Shown here: one piece after another, positions 1-7,435 of the stretch | How the letters are laid out: the number at the start of each line of letters is the position of its first letter | Numbering within the stretch: position 1 is the stretch's first letter | From: Shouchella clausii | GTDB lineage: Bacteria > Bacillota > Bacilli > Bacillales > Bacillaceae_D | NCBI RefSeq assembly: GCF_002250115.1 | Contig: NZ_CP019985.1 | Coordinates: 3,410,001-3,474,000, forward strand | DNA length: 64,000 nucleotides | Direction of reading: 5' to 3' | Program-made: the position numbers and the translations under genes | Notes under the pieces: model-generated | The model's database searches: none | The model's input: the letters and a program-made list of their open reading frames with translations, nothing else | Told to the model about the DNA's origin: nothing

Positions 1-412
1 GATCTTCCTATGCGGCCATTATGAAGGCTTTGACGAGCGTGTCCGTCATCTCGTGACCGATGAACTGTCGATTGGCGATTATGTGCTTACAGGCGGGGAA
101 CTCGCGGCAATGGTCATTGCCGACAGCGTTGTTCGGCTTTTGCCAGGCGTGCTCGGAAATGATGAATCAGCAGTTACAGACTCCTATTCAACTGGCTTGT
201 TGGAACATCCCCATTATACACGGCCCGCCGATTTTCGCGGCATGAAAGTCCCCGATGTGCTCCTTTCTGGCCATCATGCCAAAATTGAAGAGTGGCGAAT
301 GGAACAATCGTTGCGACGTACGTTAGAGCGGCGCCCAGACTTACTAAAAGGGCATGAACTTACTGCCAAAGAAGCAGACATTCTTAAGCGGCTAACGGAC
401 AAGCAAAAGTAA
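1..412 (+). CDS. trmD: tRNA (guanine-N1-)-methyltransferase TrmD, 3' part
   Basis: C-terminal part of the SPOUT-class methyltransferase that makes m1G37 in tRNAs reading CNN and GGN codons, protecting against +1 frameshifting. The reading frame is already open at base 2 ([14 protein letters not shown]), so the gene starts left of the window. Visible family blocks are the knot region [28 protein letters not shown], which forms the AdoMet-binding trefoil knot, and the late HPHYTRP motif. The stop is TAA at 410-412. In Bacillus, rplS normally follows directly; here an argS-like gene intervenes. Confidence 0.97.
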   Translation, partial: IFLCGHYEGFDERVRHLVTDELSIGDYVLTGGELAAMVIADSVVRLLPGVLGNDESAVTDSYSTGLLEHPHYTRPADFRGMKVPDVLLSGHHAKIEEWRMEQSLRRTLERRPDLLKGHELTAKEADILKRLTDKQK

Positions 413-413
413 A

Positions 414-451
414 GGCAACCACTCTGGGAGATGTCGCCCAGTGAGGTTGTC
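414..451 (+). terminator. Imperfect hairpin after trmD
   Basis: GGCAACCACTCTGGG (414-428) pairs with CCCAGTGAGGTTGTC (437-451) in 13 of 15 positions, with an 8-base loop. An A-run rather than a T-run follows, so this may be a weak terminator or an RNA-processing hairpin rather than a standard intrinsic terminator. Confidence 0.35.
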
Positions 452-580
452 GCCAAAAAAACTTGCCGTACGGATCGAAATCGCTTCCTTTTAACATTCA
501 AGTTTTCAAAAAAAGCGATGTTCCTTTACTGAAGGATCATGTATACTAGATAGCATTATAGCAAAAGGTGGTTTCATACA

Positions 581-2407
581 ATGCATGTAGAACAAACGCT
601 GATTGAAGCGATTGCAGCAGCGGCCAGTGAGTTCCAAAATGACATCGAAGTCGAACTCGAGCAGCCGGCTCAACTGATCCATGGCGACTATTCGACAAAC
701 GTGGCGATGAAGCTTGCACGAGTAGCGAGAAAAAACCCGCTAACCATTGCGGAAACAATAAAAGAAAAGCTAGAGCGTCGGCGTTTGCCAGTCACAGCAA
801 TAGAGGTAGTAAAACCAGGTTTTATTAACTTTTTTATTGAATGGGATGAAGCGTTGGCTGACGGCGATGAGCCACAGGCTCTTTCTAGCAGCGGCAAGAC
901 CGTGATCGAGCATACGTCCATTAATCCGAATAAGTCGGCTCATATTGGCCATTTACGCAACGCTTGCATAGGCGACACATTGGCGCGGCTCTTGAAAGCA
1001 TGTGGCGAAAATGTGGAAGTACATAACTATGTTGATGACTTAGGGAACCAGCTTGCAGACACGCTGACTGCGTTGCTCCAAACGGACTCAGACAGCGTAG
1101 CGACACGCTTTGGCGATTATTGCTGGGATGTTTATTCACGCTTAAACGAGGCATACGACAAAGGGACCATTTCGACGAGTATCCGCGACGAAGTGCTACA
1201 TAAATTAGAAGAAGGCAATAACAGCACGGCATGGCTTGGCTATGTGGTCGCCGATAAGATTACTTCAGAGCATATTGAGGAAATGGGCCAATTTGGGATT
1301 GACTATGATTTGCTTGTTTGGGAAAGGGACATCGTACAAAGAGGCTTCTGGCATACTGCCTTTCAGAAGCTACAGCAAAGTGATGTGTTTGTCAAACAGG
1401 ACAGCGGTCCACAAGCAGGCTGTTGGGTGCTTCGGATGTCAGACAACGAAAACGAAGAAAGCAGTGAGCATCAAAGCGATAAAGTTCTTGTCCGCTCGAA
1501 TGGCGTGTTAACGTATACAGCAAAAGATATTGCTTATCATATGTGGAAGTTTGGCCTTCTCAACGATGATTTTGCCTATAAAGAAAAATGGCCTGGCCTG
1601 TGGACAACCACTAGCTCAGGTGTGCCAGCCACTTTTGGGCGAGGCGATGCCGTCATTAATGTCATTGACTATCGCCAAGAATACCCGCAAAAGGTTGTCA
1701 AGCAGGCGCTTGCTGCTGTCGGGTATGAAAAGGAGGCAGAGCGGCTTTTCCACGTGCCTTATGGTGTCGTTTCACTAAGCAAACAAACGGCTAACCAACT
1801 CGGTCTTGAAACGGAAGATGGGAAATCGGTTTATGCAATGTCTGGGCGTAAAGGCATTGGCATCAAGATTAGCGAGCTGATCCAACATATGAAGGAAGCT
1901 GTCCGTGCCCAAAGCACGGATGCGAGCGAAGCGACCGTTGAAGCGCTCGCTTTTGCGGCGATCCGTTACAATATGCTTCGTTATAACACGACATCTGACA
2001 TTGTGTTCGATTTAACAGAGGCAACGCAAGTGACAGGCAATACAGGCATCTATTTAATTTACACGTATGCCCGGGCAAACAGCATTATTACCAAAGCCAA
2101 ACAGGCAGGCCTGTCTCCAGAAGGGGCAACCTTTAAAGGCGCTGAAGATGCGGAGCGGGCGTTGCTCAAGCACTTGGCAGGCTGGAGTACAGTCAAGCGC
2201 AAAGCAGCTGCATCGTTTGAACCAAATTTAATTTGTACTTTTGCCTTTGAGCTTGCAAGCCTCTATAACCGTTTCTATTCACAATGCCCAGTTTTAAAAG
2301 CTGAGCCTTTGGAACAAGCGAAGCGTCTAGCGATCACAGAACGTGTTAGCCAGCAACTCGAGCGCGTTTTCACGATACTCGGTTTGCCGAGCTTGAAAAA
2401 GATTTAA
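581..2407 (+). CDS. argS: Arginyl-tRNA synthetase, divergent, probably a second copy
   Basis: Class I synthetase that charges tRNA-Arg with arginine. The 608 residues start with the ArgRS-specific N-terminal domain (HGDYSTNVAMKLAR at about 34-47). The HIGH motif at 121-124 sits in NPNKSAHIGHLRNAC, the KMSKS-equivalent is MSGRKG at 420-425, and a DALR-type anticodon-binding domain ends the protein. The start is ATG with AAGGTGG 9 bases upstream. The gene stands between trmD and rplS, an unusual place for argS; many Bacillaceae carry the main copy elsewhere, so a duplicate or transferred copy is inferred. The HIGH and KMSKS regions are intact, so it is probably active. Confidence 0.93.
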   Translation: MHVEQTLIEAIAAAASEFQNDIEVELEQPAQLIHGDYSTNVAMKLARVARKNPLTIAETIKEKLERRRLPVTAIEVVKPGFINFFIEWDEALADGDEPQALSSSGKTVIEHTSINPNKSAHIGHLRNACIGDTLARLLKACGENVEVHNYVDDLGNQLADTLTALLQTDSDSVATRFGDYCWDVYSRLNEAYDKGTISTSIRDEVLHKLEEGNNSTAWLGYVVADKITSEHIEEMGQFGIDYDLLVWERDIVQRGFWHTAFQKLQQSDVFVKQDSGPQAGCWVLRMSDNENEESSEHQSDKVLVRSNGVLTYTAKDIAYHMWKFGLLNDDFAYKEKWPGLWTTTSSGVPATFGRGDAVINVIDYRQEYPQKVVKQALAAVGYEKEAERLFHVPYGVVSLSKQTANQLGLETEDGKSVYAMSGRKGIGIKISELIQHMKEAVRAQSTDASEATVEALAFAAIRYNMLRYNTTSDIVFDLTEATQVTGNTGIYLIYTYARANSIITKAKQAGLSPEGATFKGAEDAERALLKHLAGWSTVKRKAAASFEPNLICTFAFELASLYNRFYSQCPVLKAEPLEQAKRLAITERVSQQLERVFTILGLPSLKKI

Positions 2408-2413
2408 TCTTTA

Positions 2414-2442
2414 TTGTGCAAGCTTGTTTTCTATGCTATGAT
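2414..2442 (+). promoter_or_regulatory. SigA-type promoter of rplS
   Basis: TTGTGC (2414-2419), a 17-base spacer and TATGAT (2437-2442) lie just after argS and about 100 bases before rplS. This lets L19 be transcribed independently of the trmD-argS genes. Confidence 0.7.
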
Positions 2443-2448
2443 AGTGGT

Positions 2449-2550
2449 TGTGGCTGATTGAACGTTCTTAGACGGACGGTTAGCAAGATTACGATATTCC
2501 GCTGCTGCAGTGTTGGCATGAATGTCTGTAGGGAAGGAGGGAACGATACG
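2449..2550 (+). promoter_or_regulatory. Long 5' leader of rplS, possible L19 autoregulatory leader
   Basis: About 100 untranslated bases separate the promoter from the rplS start. Firmicutes are known to carry an L19 leader RNA here that controls rplS. The leader contains short self-complementary segments (for example CTGCTGCAG), but I could not confirm the family fold by eye, so the identity rests mainly on position. Confidence 0.4.
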
Positions 2551-2898
2551 ATGAGCAACCTCATTGCAGAAATCACAAGTGAGCAATTGCGCACAGACCA
2601 TCCTGATTTCCGTCCTGGCGATACGCTATCGATCCACGTAAAAGTTGTCGAGGGTACTCGCGAGCGGATTCAATTGTTCGAAGGCGTTGTTATTAAACGC
2701 CGCGGCTCAGGGATTAGCGAAACGTTTACTGCGCGTAAAATCTCATACGGTGTAGGTGTTGAACGTACATTCCCATTACATTCACCAAAGATCGATAAGA
2801 TCGAAGTGAAACGTTACGGTAAAGTACGCCGCGCGAAACTTTACTACTTGCGCAGCCTTCGTGGCAAAAAAGCACGTATTAAAGAAATTCGTCGTTAA
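2551..2898 (+). CDS. rplS: 50S ribosomal protein L19
   Basis: L19 lies at the 30S-50S interface near the 16S/23S bridge. The 115-residue product has the family blocks [50 protein letters not shown] and a basic C-terminus rich in Lys and Arg. The start is ATG 2551 because GGAAGGAGGG lies 9 bases upstream and the length then equals the usual 115; the frame is open upstream, but that extension has no counterpart in L19. It has its own promoter and terminator. Confidence 0.98.
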   Translation: MSNLIAEITSEQLRTDHPDFRPGDTLSIHVKVVEGTRERIQLFEGVVIKRRGSGISETFTARKISYGVGVERTFPLHSPKIDKIEVKRYGKVRRAKLYYLRSLRGKKARIKEIRR

Positions 2899-2925
2899 AC
2901 ATGCGGCATTTGACGAAAAGAGAAG

Positions 2926-2959
2926 GAACGTTCCTCGTAAGGAGGAGCGTTCTTTTTTT
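2926..2959 (+). terminator. Intrinsic terminator of rplS
   Basis: GAACGTTCCTC pairs with GAGGAGCGTTC around a GTAAG-type loop and runs straight into seven or more T residues. It also marks the left edge of the accessory island. Confidence 0.9.
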
Positions 2960-3008
2960 AATGGTTTAGAAAGGTTCCAGAAAGCTTAAAGCGTGGTAAC
3001 AAAAAAAC

Positions 3009-3393
3009 AGTTTAGCACACACAACCTGGAATTGTAAGTATCACATCGTGTTTGCCCCAAAATATAGAAGGATAGAAGGCAGGTCATTTATGGAAAATAC
3101 AAAAAGAGTATTGGACAAATCATTCATGTTAATTAGTATCCTACCCAAATTAAGTGTATCTCAATTCATGGGTTATCTAAATGGGAAAAGCAGCCTGATG
3201 ATATTTGTCGACATGCAAATTTGAAAGATCGTTATGGAAATCGGAAATTCTGGTGTCGAGGCTTCTACGTCGATACGGTGGGTAGAAATAAGAAAAAATA
3301 CAAAAATATATAAGAAATCAGCTAAAAGAAGACGGTATGGCCGATCAGTTAACGTTGTTCGAAGAAATCGACCCATTTACGGGGAAGAAATAA
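3009..3393 (+). pseudogene. tnpA: Decayed IS200/IS605-family TnpA transposase
   Basis: Conceptual translation restores an IS200-type Y1 transposase: HTTWNCKYHIVFAPKYRR, then SVSQFMGYLNGKSSLMIF, then RHANLKDRYGNRKFWCRGFY and VDTVGRNKK, ending IDPFTGKK before TAA at 3391-3393. It is broken in at least four ways. No start codon precedes SLAHTTW. The stretch between KYRR and the HUH motif is internally shortened. The HUH site itself reads KSF where HIH is expected. There are two 1-base losses, one at about 3204-3210 (GATCGA reduced to GTCGA) and one in the A-run at about 3291-3298. It is non-functional and marks old insertion activity next to the island. Confidence 0.85.
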
Positions 3394-3525
3394 TGAAATT
3401 CTTTAGAATTGGTGTGTGAATGTGGTGCGGAAGGGAAACCTTTTCAGTGAGCCTTTTAGGCCGAGGCCGGTAAGAGAGGCTTTCAGCCGCAGAGCAAACC
3501 ACCAGTTCACACTGGTGGATATTAT
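3009..3525 (+). mobile_element. IS200/IS605-family element remnant with right-end hairpin
   Basis: The tnpA remnant is followed by about 130 bases of structured DNA typical of the right end of such elements, closing with the perfect hairpin CCACCAGT / ACTGGTGG (3499-3506 and 3511-3518). No tnpB gene is present. The left end is not recognisable; the boundaries are approximate. Confidence 0.65.
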
Positions 3526-3550
3526 AGGTCTATTAAAGAATCAATTAACG

Positions 3551-3566
3551 ATGTAAACGGAAAAAG
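3551..3566 (+). promoter_or_regulatory. Weak cre-like site upstream of kdgD
   Basis: ATGTAAACGGAAAAAG matches the left half and the central CG of the CcpA cre consensus, but the right half has lost the CA. It lies about 30 bases upstream of a good -35. Carbon catabolite control is possible only; a stronger cre stands at 6336. Confidence 0.3.
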
Positions 3567-3597
3567 ATCCGAATTTGTCAGCTAATAAAATTGATAG

Positions 3598-3626
3598 TTG
3601 ACAGACAATTCTATATGTCTTACAAT
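3598..3626 (+). promoter_or_regulatory. Promoter of kdgD with operator-like motif over the -10
   Basis: TTGACA (3598-3603), 17 bases, TACAAT (3621-3626) is a near-consensus SigA promoter. The segment 3614-3626 (TATGTCTTACAAT) shares TGTNNTACAAT with the palindrome at 4693-4705, which overlaps the -10 of the next promoter in the same way. This suggests a common repressor. Confidence 0.75.
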
Positions 3627-3669
3627 TAAAATGTAAAATGATTTATTTGTTAAGAAAGGACGAGATAAA

Positions 3670-4590
3670 ATGGACAAGGAGAGGCAATCACCTACCGGTA
3701 TTTTAGGTTTTCCAGTGGCCCCAATGGATACCAACGGAAAATTGGATTTGAAAGGATTGGAAAAAAATATTCATTTTTTGATGGATGAAGGACTTTCTTC
3801 TATTTTCGTTGGATGTGGAGCAGGAGAATTTCATGCCATCAGTAATGAAGAATATAGGGAAATGGTTGAAGTTGCAGTGGCAGCGACAAAAGGCAAAGTT
3901 CCTCTTTATACAGGAGTAGGAGGCAATATTAGCCATGCGCTGGAACAAACTAAGATTTCAGAGGAGTTAGGGGCAGAAGGGTATTTAATTTTGCCTCCAT
4001 ACTTGATCGACCCTTCTCCTGAAGGCTTATATAACTATTTAAGTACACTGATTGCCAGTACATCCTTAAATGCAATTGTTTACCATCGCGATAACTGCCA
4101 ATTAAATTTGGACATCCTTCAGCGTTTAATCGATTACCCTCAGTTGGTCGGTTTTAAAGATGGAATTGGCAATAATGAATTAAATAATGAGCTTACCCAT
4201 GTTATTGGCGATCGGCTGGAATGGATCAACGGTATGCCGCTGGCAGAAGCGACAATGGCTTCCTATGTCAATCTTGGATTCCGGTCATATTCTTCAGCCA
4301 TTTCGAATTATATTCCTCATATTTCGCAAATTTTTTATGATGCCCTTTTAAATGAGAAAAAAGACGTGCTGAATGATGTCTATCAGGAAGTCATCCTGCC
4401 GATTCATCGGATTAGAAGACAAAAGAAAGGATATGCCGTTGCTTTGATCAAAGCTGGGATGGAGATCGTCGGTTTGCCTGTTGGAACGAGCGTTCGCCCT
4501 CCGGTTGCTTCTGTTGAAAAAGAACATTATCAACAGTTAGAGCAGATCATCAAAAAAGCGCTAGAAAAATTTCCTAAGGAAAGACGATAA
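3670..4590 (+). CDS. kdgD: 5-dehydro-4-deoxyglucarate dehydratase, DHDPS family
   Basis: Class I aldolase-fold enzyme expected to dehydrate and decarboxylate 5-keto-4-deoxyglucarate to alpha-ketoglutarate semialdehyde. The 306 residues follow the KdgD/YcbC pattern: GILGFPVAPMD near the start, Tyr138 in AIVYHRDN, Schiff-base Lys163 in VGFKDGIGN, NGMPLAEATM, YSSAISNYIPHIS and the C-terminal GYAVALIKAGMEIVGLP. ATG follows AGAAAGGAC. It opens the catabolic island, with RidA- and NicX-like genes downstream, and its product is the substrate of the dehydrogenase at 9295. Related family members act on 2-keto-3-deoxyarabinonate or on hydroxyproline-derived pyrroline, so the exact substrate is less sure than the family. 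Confidence 0.87.
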   Translation: MDKERQSPTGILGFPVAPMDTNGKLDLKGLEKNIHFLMDEGLSSIFVGCGAGEFHAISNEEYREMVEVAVAATKGKVPLYTGVGGNISHALEQTKISEELGAEGYLILPPYLIDPSPEGLYNYLSTLIASTSLNAIVYHRDNCQLNLDILQRLIDYPQLVGFKDGIGNNELNNELTHVIGDRLEWINGMPLAEATMASYVNLGFRSYSSAISNYIPHISQIFYDALLNEKKDVLNDVYQEVILPIHRIRRQKKGYAVALIKAGMEIVGLPVGTSVRPPVASVEKEHYQQLEQIIKKALEKFPKERR

Positions 4591-4676
4591 TGCAGACGTT
4601 ATAATGAAGTAACGATAGCTTTATAGTTTTTGAAATATTTTTTGGTGTTATTTTGTAATATTTTATTGAATTCATA

Positions 4677-4705
4677 TTGAAATATGATTTATATTGTAAT
4701 ACAAT
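4677..4705 (+). promoter_or_regulatory. Promoter of the RidA/NicX-like genes with palindromic operator
   Basis: TTGAAA (4677-4682), 17 bases, TACAAT (4700-4705). The palindrome ATTGTA-A-TACAAT (4693-4705) covers the -10. Its shape is that of operators bound by FadR/FCD-type GntR regulators, which is family knowledge; no such regulator is encoded in the window. Confidence 0.75.
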
Positions 4706-4745
4706 TTGAAACACTCAATATTTTTCGAAGGAAGGAGATGCGTAT

Positions 4746-5204
4746 ATGAATTTTGAGGGAAAATTAGAGAGAGCAGGATATAAGCTTCCTGATCGAAGGA
4801 AGGGCAACCAACGCCCATTTGAGGATGGCATTCAAACCAGCCAATTAATTTTTGTATCCGGAAACGCTGCCAAGATAGATGGCGTTTTGAAGTACAAAGG
4901 AATTGTGGGTGATACAGTTTCTTTGGAGCAGGCCCAGGACGCAGCCAAAATTGCCTTCGTAAATTGCTTGGCAGCCGTAAAATATATGACGGGAAGCCTG
5001 GATCACATAAAAAAAATTGTCAATATAAAAGGTTATGTAGCAAGTACACCTGATTTTATTGAGCAACCGGAAATAATGAATGAAGTATCTTTTTTGGTAA
5101 ATGAAATATTTGGTGAGGCTGGAAAGCACAGCAGAGCCGCCTTGGGAACTGCATCTCTTCCTGGAGGAACCCCTGTCGAAGTTGAAATTGTTGTTGAAGT
5201 GTAA
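4746..5204 (+). CDS. RidA (YjgF/YER057c/UK114) family protein
   Basis: Small trimeric-fold protein of 152 residues. Family members hydrolyse reactive enamine/imine intermediates, or act as dedicated deaminases in catabolic clusters. The C-terminal signature HSRAALGTASLPGGTPVEVE carries the carboxylate-binding Arg130 and the following VEVE strand. An N-terminal extension and the stretch FVNCLAAVKYMTGSLDHIKKIV place it in the roughly 150-residue subgroup rather than in housekeeping RidA (about 125). GGAAGGAGATG precedes ATG 4746. It is followed 50 bases later by the NicX-like gene, so the two probably work on the same nitrogenous intermediate. Confidence 0.9.
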   Translation: MNFEGKLERAGYKLPDRRKGNQRPFEDGIQTSQLIFVSGNAAKIDGVLKYKGIVGDTVSLEQAQDAAKIAFVNCLAAVKYMTGSLDHIKKIVNIKGYVASTPDFIEQPEIMNEVSFLVNEIFGEAGKHSRAALGTASLPGGTPVEVEIVVEV

Positions 5205-5254
5205 ATTAAAGTGAATAGCTTTTCAAAACAAATGAAAAAAGGGGAGAAATAAAT

Positions 5255-6229
5255 ATGATCGAGTTTTCAAAAGATATGCCGTTAGGGATTAAACAACTAT
5301 TTACCAGTGTTACCCATTTAAAAGAAGGGGAAAAAGTATTAGTGATTACGGATGATCATAAAAGAGAGATCGGGGAGTTCGTTTATAAGTATGCAAAGGA
5401 ATATTTTGATACAACGATGATTGTAATGACGCCAAGAGAAGGGCATGGTGCAGAACCGACCGAAGCCGTCAGAGCGGCATTAAATGCTTGCGATGTGGCC
5501 TTTGGCGCAACGACGATGTCGATGTATCATTCAAAAGCACGGTTGGAAACGAGCAGAAACGGCCGGCTCCGTTGGGTAGGACTTCAAGATTATGCACTTC
5601 ATATGTTTGATGAAGGCGGTTTAACAGCTGATTTTGACGAAGTGAGGGAGGTCATTGACCGGGTTTCTCAATACTACCAAGGGACAACATTTACATTAAC
5701 TGCTCCTGGCGGTACGAATATGGTTTGCAGTATAGAAGGACGAAAGCCTGTTTTCGACTATGGAACATCTAGAGAACCGGGATCTGCTTCTTTTCCGCCT
5801 AATGCAGAAGTGGCGCTTGGACCTGTCGAAGGGACTGCCAATGGCGTATTGGTATTTGACGGAAGCATTCCTCATCCGTTGCTAAATTTACTTGATGAGC
5901 CAGTTACATGCAAAGTTGAAGGCGGTTACATTACGGAAATTACAGGCGGGGGCGAGGCAGACATTTTACGCAAGCTTTTGGCCGACTTTAACGATTCTTC
6001 GGTTTATAATATCGCGGAACTTGGCCTTGGATTAAATAAAGAAAATTATTTGTGCGGTCATATGGCGCCGGATGAAGGTTCATTTGGAAATATCCATATT
6101 GGAATAGGAAAAAATTTAAACTTCGGAGGACATGTGGATTCTCCGCTGCACTTGGACTTGGTCATTAAGGATGTCACCATTGTCATTGACGATCGCACGA
6201 TCATGAAAGATGGCGTTTTGAAGGTGTAA
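5255..6229 (+). CDS. M29-aminopeptidase/NicX-like metalloenzyme
   Basis: 324 residues of the M29 aminopeptidase fold family, which also includes NicX, the Fe(II) 2,5-dihydroxypyridine 5,6-dioxygenase of nicotinate degradation. The signature AEVALGPVEGTANGVLVFDGS is at about 190-210. Candidate metal ligands near the C-terminus are His281 (GNIHIG), His293/Asp295 and His299/Asp301 (HLD). In NicX a His plus an H-x-D pair bind iron. It could be a ring-cleaving dioxygenase, an amide hydrolase or a peptidase; the sequence alone does not decide. The neighbouring RidA and the sugar-acid enzymes argue for small-molecule catabolism over peptide turnover. The start is ATG with AAAGGGGAG upstream. Confidence 0.75.
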   Translation: MIEFSKDMPLGIKQLFTSVTHLKEGEKVLVITDDHKREIGEFVYKYAKEYFDTTMIVMTPREGHGAEPTEAVRAALNACDVAFGATTMSMYHSKARLETSRNGRLRWVGLQDYALHMFDEGGLTADFDEVREVIDRVSQYYQGTTFTLTAPGGTNMVCSIEGRKPVFDYGTSREPGSASFPPNAEVALGPVEGTANGVLVFDGSIPHPLLNLLDEPVTCKVEGGYITEITGGGEADILRKLLADFNDSSVYNIAELGLGLNKENYLCGHMAPDEGSFGNIHIGIGKNLNFGGHVDSPLHLDLVIKDVTIVIDDRTIMKDGVLKV

Positions 6230-6243
6230 TTTGCATCCTAAAC

Positions 6244-6307
6244 GTTCCCTTCCTTTGGAACAGTATTGTCCGAAGAGGCTTGGTCAGGGAGGGGATTCCC
6301 CCTCCTT
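6244..6307 (+). terminator. Tandem hairpins between the NicX-like gene and dctP
   Basis: GTTCC (6244-6248) pairs with GGAAC (6257-6261). Then a 9-bp stem AGGGAGGGG (6286-6294) / CCCCTCCTT (6299-6307) closes on an ATTC loop. There is no T-run, so termination may be partial; it may instead serve as an mRNA-stabilising or processing element separating two operons. Confidence 0.5.
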
Positions 6308-6335
6308 AAAGTTAATGAACATGAAGCTGTTTTTG

Positions 6336-6351
6336 TTGTAAGCGTTTGCAA
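6336..6351 (+). promoter_or_regulatory. cre site for CcpA upstream of the TRAP transporter
   Basis: TTGTAAGCGTTTGCAA matches 15 of 16 positions of the cre consensus WTGNAARCGNWWWCAW. It lies 56 bases before the dctP start. Repression of substrate uptake in the presence of preferred sugars is the expected effect. I see no convincing SigA core promoter in the adjoining bases; TTGACA at 6373 has no -10 at proper spacing. Confidence 0.7.
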
Positions 6352-6406
6352 AATGGTTCGCCATTAAAAGTTTTGACAATACGATTTCATTATACAAGGT
6401 GATTAA

Positions 6407-7423
6407 ATGAAAAAGATGAATAATATTACGTCCGTAATGATAAGTATTGCCTTGGTATTCGTGTTAATTGGATGTTCTGCTTCGGCAAATGCCAATTTAG
6501 AACAGAAAAAGGTTATCAGCATAGCGACCGTACAGCCTGATAACCATTCAATAACGATCGCCCTAAACGCATTTAAAGATTACATTGAAGAAAAACTTGG
6601 GGATAAATTTGAAATTAGGATCTTTTCCAACAGTATAATGGGCGGAAATACGGAAGCAATTGAATTGCTGCAGATGGGCAGTCTCGATATTGTTGCGACT
6701 AGTGGAAGCAATTTGGAATCCTTTGCCAATGAATATAAGATTTTCGGTTTTCCGTATTTGTTTAATGATGAAGCAAGCTTTCGCAAAGTGATGAATAATG
6801 AGGAGTTTATAATGGAAATTTACAACGCTACTGCTGATAACGGAATTCAGGGAGTAGCCTGGTTTGCCAATGGTGTAAACAACTTTTATTCTTCTAAAAG
6901 AATTGAAACTCCCAAAGATTTAAAAGGGTTAAAGGTTCGCGTACAATCCAGTGAGGCAAATGTAAAGATGGTACAAGCTTTTGATGCTGCAGCAGTTGTC
7001 ATGGCTCATGGTGAAGTATATACCGCATTGCAAAATGGCGTGATTGATGCGGGTGCAAACCCAGAGATGGCACTGGTAAGCTTGAAGCATGGTGAGGTCG
7101 CCAATTTTTATTCCCGGACGGAACATCAGATTTTTACAGACATGCTCATGGCCAATACGAAATTTCTGGATTCTCTTACGGCTGAAGAAAAAGAAATTTT
7201 TGAATACGGCTTTAAAATGACCACACAAGTTCAAAATGAAGAATGGGATAAACAGATTCCGGAAGTAATAGAAGAGGCAGAGAAGATGGGAGTAGAGTTT
7301 GTGACCGTCGACAAAAAGTCATTTAAAGAAGTGTTAAAACCAGTAAATGAAGAATTGTTGAATAAGTATCCGGAATTAAAGCTGCTGTATGACAAGGTTC
7401 AGGAGATTCAGAACGATACGTAG
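6407..7423 (+). CDS. dctP: TRAP transporter solute-binding lipoprotein, DctP family
   Basis: Extracytoplasmic receptor that captures a carboxylate ligand for the membrane subunits DctQ and DctM. The N-terminus is a lipoprotein signal peptide: basic MKKMNN, hydrophobic core, lipobox LIGC with Cys23. The mature part has the DctP pattern: FSNSIMGGNTEAIELLQMGSLDI, FGFPYLFNDEASFRKV and GLKVRVQSSEAN, where the Arg of KVRV is the family's ligand-carboxylate contact. 338 residues. AAGGTGA lies 4 bases before ATG, a short spacing. The ligand cannot be read from the sequence; a sugar acid or related organic acid is inferred from the neighbours. Confidence 0.92.
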   Translation: MKKMNNITSVMISIALVFVLIGCSASANANLEQKKVISIATVQPDNHSITIALNAFKDYIEEKLGDKFEIRIFSNSIMGGNTEAIELLQMGSLDIVATSGSNLESFANEYKIFGFPYLFNDEASFRKVMNNEEFIMEIYNATADNGIQGVAWFANGVNNFYSSKRIETPKDLKGLKVRVQSSEANVKMVQAFDAAAVVMAHGEVYTALQNGVIDAGANPEMALVSLKHGEVANFYSRTEHQIFTDMLMANTKFLDSLTAEEKEIFEYGFKMTTQVQNEEWDKQIPEVIEEAEKMGVEFVTVDKKSFKEVLKPVNEELLNKYPELKLLYDKVQEIQNDT

Positions 7424-7435
7424 GGAGTAGATGAG

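Noticed and set aside
2458-2550. Upstream extension of rplS to 146 residues
   Set aside because: L19 has 115 residues and a strong Shine-Dalgarno precedes ATG 2551; the extension is leader RNA.
3234-3419. Two overlapping 60-70-codon frames in the IS region
   Set aside because: They are fragments of the frameshifted transposase or its antisense, not independent genes.
6373-6396. TTGACA plus TATACA as a dctP promoter
   Set aside because: The spacing is only 12 bases and the start site would fall inside the ribosome binding site.
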